Below are positions 61,329 through 64,000 of a stretch of 64,000 nucleotides of DNA, piece by piece. The stretch spans positions 30,289 to 94,288 of the forward strand of contig CAZUIM010000007.1 in assembly GCA_964620325.1 (NCBI GenBank), written 5' to 3'. Position 1 is the stretch's first letter, and each line of letters opens with the position of its first letter. Source of the DNA: CAZMYM01 sp964620325. GTDB taxonomy: Bacteria > Bipolaricaulota > Bipolaricaulia > UBA7950 > UBA9294. The notes beneath the pieces are model-generated. The model had not been told where the DNA came from, did not search any database, and saw only the letters and a list, made by a program, of their open reading frames with translations. Made by a program: the position numbers and the translations under genes.

Positions 61329-62060
61329 TCAACCGGCGTGCCGGCGCTTGACCGGTGCCGGGGCATCGATGCGCTCATGTCGCAGGAACGCGCTCATCAG
61401 CTGAGGGGCCGTGCGATCGTCGCGGACCGGGGATGCGATCGCTTGCCGGATGGCCTCGGCGAACTGAGGGTACTGCTCGATGCCGCGCTCCATCTGGAAC
61501 GTGGCCTCGTCCGGCGACGTCTCGGGATGCGGTTGGATCCCCCAGACGGGGCGATCCCCGTAGCGCATCGCTTGGACGGCACAGGCGTCGTTTCGCGCCA
61601 GCACGCGCCACGGATCGGGAGGATCGAACACCTCATCGAGGTGCGCCGAGAACGCGTGCCACGGATTCGGCAGATCGACGAGGAGTGGATCCGGCTGCAC
61701 GATCTCGATCGCGACCCAGCCGACCTCGAGGATGGGTGCGGGCCGCACCGCCTCCGGACCCGAGAGGGCGTACGCCAGCAGTTGATGTCCGAAACAGCTG
61801 CCGAAGACGGCGAGCCCTCGATGGACGGCGTTCCGCACGACGTCGGCTTCGACATCGAACCACGGCTCCGGGCGAGAGAACGTCGCCTCGGATCCGGTGA
61901 TCAGCAGGTGTGTGTATCGGTCGGGCGGCGGGATCGGCTCGCCTGATGGGACGTGGATCGCATCGAACGAGACGTCGCCGAAGGTCCGCGACCACTCCTC
62001 GACCGGCCGGTAGACGGACCGATCGATCGAGTTCCCGAGTACGAGAATCCGCTTGTCCAT
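61329..62060 (-). CDS. Class I glutamine amidotransferase-like protein
   Basis: 243 residues of the GATase1 fold; the catalytic Cys is in FGSCFGHQLLAYAL and the His-x-Glu pair in GIQPHPETSPDEA. Similar stand-alone proteins resemble GMP synthase glutaminase domains. Substrate unknown. Start supported by a leaderless promoter with TTGACC/TATCCT just before it; the N-terminally longer frame is rejected. Confidence 0.85.
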   Translation of the reverse strand: MDKRILVLGNSIDRSVYRPVEEWSRTFGDVSFDAIHVPSGEPIPPPDRYTHLLITGSEATFSRPEPWFDVEADVVRNAVHRGLAVFGSCFGHQLLAYALSGPEAVRPAPILEVGWVAIEIVQPDPLLVDLPNPWHAFSAHLDEVFDPPDPWRVLARNDACAVQAMRYGDRPVWGIQPHPETSPDEATFQMERGIEQYPQFAEAIRQAIASPVRDDRTAPQLMSAFLRHERIDAPAPVKRRHAG

Positions 62061-62066
62061 GCGTGG

Positions 62067-62095
62067 AGGATAGAAGCGCGCCTCGTCCCGGTCAA
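62067..62095 (-). promoter_or_regulatory. Leaderless promoter of the amidotransferase gene
   Basis: Minus strand: -35 TTGACC at 62090-62095, 17-bp spacer, -10 TATCCT at 62067-62072, six bases, then ATG at 62060. No ribosome site. Confidence 0.65.
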
Positions 62096-62337
62096 TCGGC
62101 CCCGTCGGGAGAGCGAAAGAACGACGTCGGTGCGGATCCGGGGAGCCCGTCGGCCCACCGGTCGTTAGCCCATTCCTCGCGTTGCAGACGGAGGATCCCT
62201 TCACCTGGTGAGCCGTTCCGGCCGTTCATCGACCGCACCGCCGGCCGTCTCCCGGAAACCGTGCCCGGTCGACGGGTGTACCATAGATCGAGCGACCGCG
62301 ACAGCGGCGGCCGTTCCTCGTCGTGGAGGTGAGACGG

Positions 62338-63153
62338 ATGGCGAAGGGAAGACTCGGAATGCTTGGGATCGTGCTCTGTGGTCTGGTCCTTGTGGGCGGT
62401 GCAGCGGGGGGGCAGACGTCATCGTCGGCATCGGCCTCGTCGTCGGTGGGAGACGGCGTGCGCGTCACTCTGGGAACCTTCGTCGTCGAGGCCGGCGCAC
62501 GGCTGGCGTTCGAGATCGTTCGCGAGGACCCGTGTCGGTGTCTGTGCGATCCGGTGCGGGTGACAGGGATGTCGTTTCTGGACGGCTCGGGCACGACGAT
62601 TCGGGACGAGCCGTACGAGGCGGCCGTCGACACGGTCCAGTGGCTCGGTCGAGTTGCGCTCGTCGATGAGGAGGGCGATCCGTTGCCCGAAGGGTCGTAC
62701 ACGATTCGGATCGCGACGAGCGTCGGCCCGTTTGAGGCGCGGATCGAGATCGTTCCTTCCGCGCAGATGGCCCGCGCCGGCCGGTTCACGGCCAGCGCGT
62801 CGGTCTGCGGCCTCGAGCTTCGGGTCTACCGGTTGATCACCGGGGAGGATGACGGCGCGACCATCGCCCTCCGGCGGGGCGATCGACTGATGGTGGCCCT
62901 CGCCGGCAACGCGACGACCGGCTACCAGTGGGACAACACGCTCGTGTATGAGTACGCGGTGTTGCGGGAGTCCGAGGAGATGGAGTACCGGGCGAAGCCG
63001 CAGCCGCAGGAGATGGTCGGCTTCGGCGGGGAGTTCCTCTTCCGGTACGAAGCGATCGATGTCGGTCCGCAGGCGTTCCGGTTCATCTATCATCAACCAT
63101 GGATGTCGGTGCAGCCTGCGGAGATCATCGAATTCGACGCGCAGGTGTACTAG
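62338..63153 (+). CDS. Secreted chagasin-type cysteine protease inhibitor, two-domain
   Basis: 271 residues: signal peptide (about 1-25), a ~120-residue Cys-containing N-domain, then a chagasin/I42 inhibitor domain. The three inhibitory loops are NATTGYQW (NPTTGY-like), GFGGEF (GxGG) and HQPW (RPW-like). Such proteins block papain-type proteases. ATG at 62338 follows GGAGGTGA at the right distance. Confidence 0.85.
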   Translation: MAKGRLGMLGIVLCGLVLVGGAAGGQTSSSASASSSVGDGVRVTLGTFVVEAGARLAFEIVREDPCRCLCDPVRVTGMSFLDGSGTTIRDEPYEAAVDTVQWLGRVALVDEEGDPLPEGSYTIRIATSVGPFEARIEIVPSAQMARAGRFTASASVCGLELRVYRLITGEDDGATIALRRGDRLMVALAGNATTGYQWDNTLVYEYAVLRESEEMEYRAKPQPQEMVGFGGEFLFRYEAIDVGPQAFRFIYHQPWMSVQPAEIIEFDAQVY

Positions 63154-63377
63154 GAGATCGCGCGCTCCAGACGGGCGATGAAGACGATCGGTGACCGATC
63201 CTCGTCCCCCCCAAGCGCTGGATCACCAGCCGTGACAAACCGAGCCGGCGGTCTCAGCGCTTCGGAGTTTCGACGATGAAGACTGGGACTGCAGTACGTG
63301 GCGGAGCGTCCTTCGCTCTCGATTCGGGAGATCGCCGGGGCAAGAGACGAGGTGTGACCCCTGCCCCTCGGGTGTTG

Positions 63378-63725
63378 CTACGTCCCGTCCCCGTGTTCTT
63401 CGATGCTGAACAACCACCAGCGCCGCGTTCGCGCACGACCGCGCGCCTGCCTCTCGAAGTAGATCCGCGCTCGTTGGTGCGACGTCGTCTCCACCTCGAA
63501 CCAGTGTTTCCTCACGTACGACTCAGAACTTCCCTGCTTGCACGGCCCGCACTCGCGCCACGTTCGGAGAACCGTCGCCACCCGGAGCGGCTGTCCGCGC
63601 CAGCTGAACTCCCCCGGTAGGCCGGGTTCCCCCTTCGCCATCCCCGACGGGTCAATGGTGACCGCAACCGGTTCGAGCGGTTCCGATACGAATCGCTGGT
63701 TCTTCTCCGTCTCCTTGGTCCTCAT
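63378..63725 (-). CDS. DUF6504 family protein
   Basis: 115 residues. GEFSWRGQPLRVATVLRTWRE, YVRKHWFEVET and TRRWWLFSIEE match this small family, often near DNA polymerase Y/ImuB-type genes elsewhere; no such gene is in the window. ATG at 63725 chosen; an ATG at 63830 would add a non-family leader. No clear ribosome site. Confidence 0.7.
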   Translation of the reverse strand: MRTKETEKNQRFVSEPLEPVAVTIDPSGMAKGEPGLPGEFSWRGQPLRVATVLRTWRECGPCKQGSSESYVRKHWFEVETTSHQRARIYFERQARGRARTRRWWLFSIEEHGDGT

Positions 63726-63878
63726 CCAGCGCCCCCAGCCTTCTACTCCGGAGTCGGAGTGCCGCCTCCTATCTTCCGCCACGGTCCAGCGGCCCGTCTT
63801 GTCTCGGTTGTCTCGGACTCCTTTTTCCATCCTAGGTCCCCCGGTCGCCGGAGACAAACTGTGGCTTGGCGTCGGGAC

Positions 63879-63936
63879 GGAGTTCCGGGGGGACGCAATA
63901 CTCATTCCGGAGTTCCGGGGACGCAATACTCATTCC
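63879..63936. repeat. Two tandem ~29-bp direct repeats
   Basis: Copy 1 (63879-63908, 30 bases) and copy 2 (63909-63936, 28 bases) differ only by two extra Gs in the central G-run; both read GGAGTTCCGGGG...CAATACTCATTCC. Repeats of this kind flank or lie near transposase-related elements in some bacteria, but no transposase is visible here. Confidence 0.7.
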
Positions 63937-63960
63937 GAGGGGCTCCACAGGACAGTTTCG

Positions 63961-63966
63961 TACTAT
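63961..63966 (+). promoter_or_regulatory. -10 of a leaderless promoter at the window edge
   Basis: TACTAT, six bases, then ATG at 63973; no good -35 found at 17 bp. Confidence 0.4.
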
Positions 63967-63972
63967 GATGTT

Positions 63973-64000
63973 ATGAAAGCGCGCCTCCTTTGCCGGCAGT
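63973..64000 (+). CDS. Start of a gene cut by the window end
   Basis: ATG followed by nine codons (MKARLLCRQ) and the window ends. The start resembles small toxin-like DUF6516 proteins (MKAxLL...), but nine residues cannot support that. Confidence 0.35.

Noticed and set aside
63276..63620. Plus-strand frame over the DUF6504 gene
   Set aside because: Arg/Pro-rich shadow; the opposite strand has family motifs.
63879..63936. CRISPR array
   Set aside because: Only two adjacent copies with no spacer between them and no cas genes.

Overview
A GC-rich bacterial window packed with short-spaced, often overlapping genes, about seventy in all. Most genes start at ATG, GTG or TTG behind GGAGG-type ribosome sites, and many promoters fit a TTGACA / 17 bp / TANNNT plan. 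There is no rRNA, prophage, CRISPR array or intact transposase, so it reads as core chromosome. The organism is probably an anaerobic or fermentative diderm: it has [NiFe]-hydrogenase maturation genes, tryptophanase, type II fatty-acid synthesis and a protein ending like an outer-membrane barrel. A candidate-phylum lineage such as Bipolaricaulota/Acetothermia would fit, but that is a guess from gene content and style.

Layout. 34-3363: FMN reductase, M32 carboxypeptidase, TlpA-like thioredoxin, small hypothetical. 3538-5811: PspC plus three LiaF/DUF5668-type membrane proteins. 5951-8612: two flavodoxin-fold reductases, DnaQ-like exonuclease, two paralogous small membrane proteins. 8726-14110: Eis-like acetyltransferase, SDR, HEAT-repeat protein, then tryptophanase with an EamA exporter. 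14121-15796: TsaC/Sua5 and YchF. 15894-18956: a lipoylation operon with a free-standing lipoyl domain, LipB, LipA, an LplA-like protein and DUF501. 18982-21318: a large secreted VWA-RTX-Ig protein. 21400-23387: NSUN-type RNA methyltransferase pieces and a BCAM0308-family protein. 23492-27473: acpP, fabG, fabD, fabH, plsX, headed by tRNA-Leu(GAG). 27633-31024: a second VWA protein, an SDR, a small helical protein and a SigF/SigB-type sigma factor. 31061-33796: an exported thioredoxin/CcdA/rhodanese operon. 34055-37383: hypB-hypA-hypF. 37342-40614: tiny lipoprotein, degenerate DUF922 protein, DUF2207 and LemA. 40780-44109: serine pathway (class V aminotransferase, serA, DUF1015). 44389-47064: barrel-like protein, a sigma-like protein without region 4, a membrane protein. 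47154-53640: broken methyltransferase, PlsC, lipid kinase, DUF1295, acyl-CoA synthetase, DUF523/DUF1722. 53685-60135: GAF-PAS-HD-GYP protein, ROK kinase, pseudo-nucleotidyltransferase/cupin and a GH130 remnant. 60234-64000: TatT-like protein, glutamine amidotransferase, chagasin-like inhibitor, DUF6504, a tandem repeat and a gene cut by the window edge.

Themes. Several genes have a -10 hexamer only 6-7 bases before the start codon, which points to leaderless mRNAs. Cysteine-bearing secreted proteins occur alongside an exported thiol-redox operon, so disulfide chemistry in the envelope looks important. Several members have lost their catalytic residues (both rhodanese domains, the sugar nucleotidyltransferase, the DUF922 protease), which suggests reuse as binding or structural modules. 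Three genes look recently broken or remodelled: the methyltransferase at 47154-47580, the GH130 phosphorylase at 59831-60135 and perhaps the tail of the first reductase.
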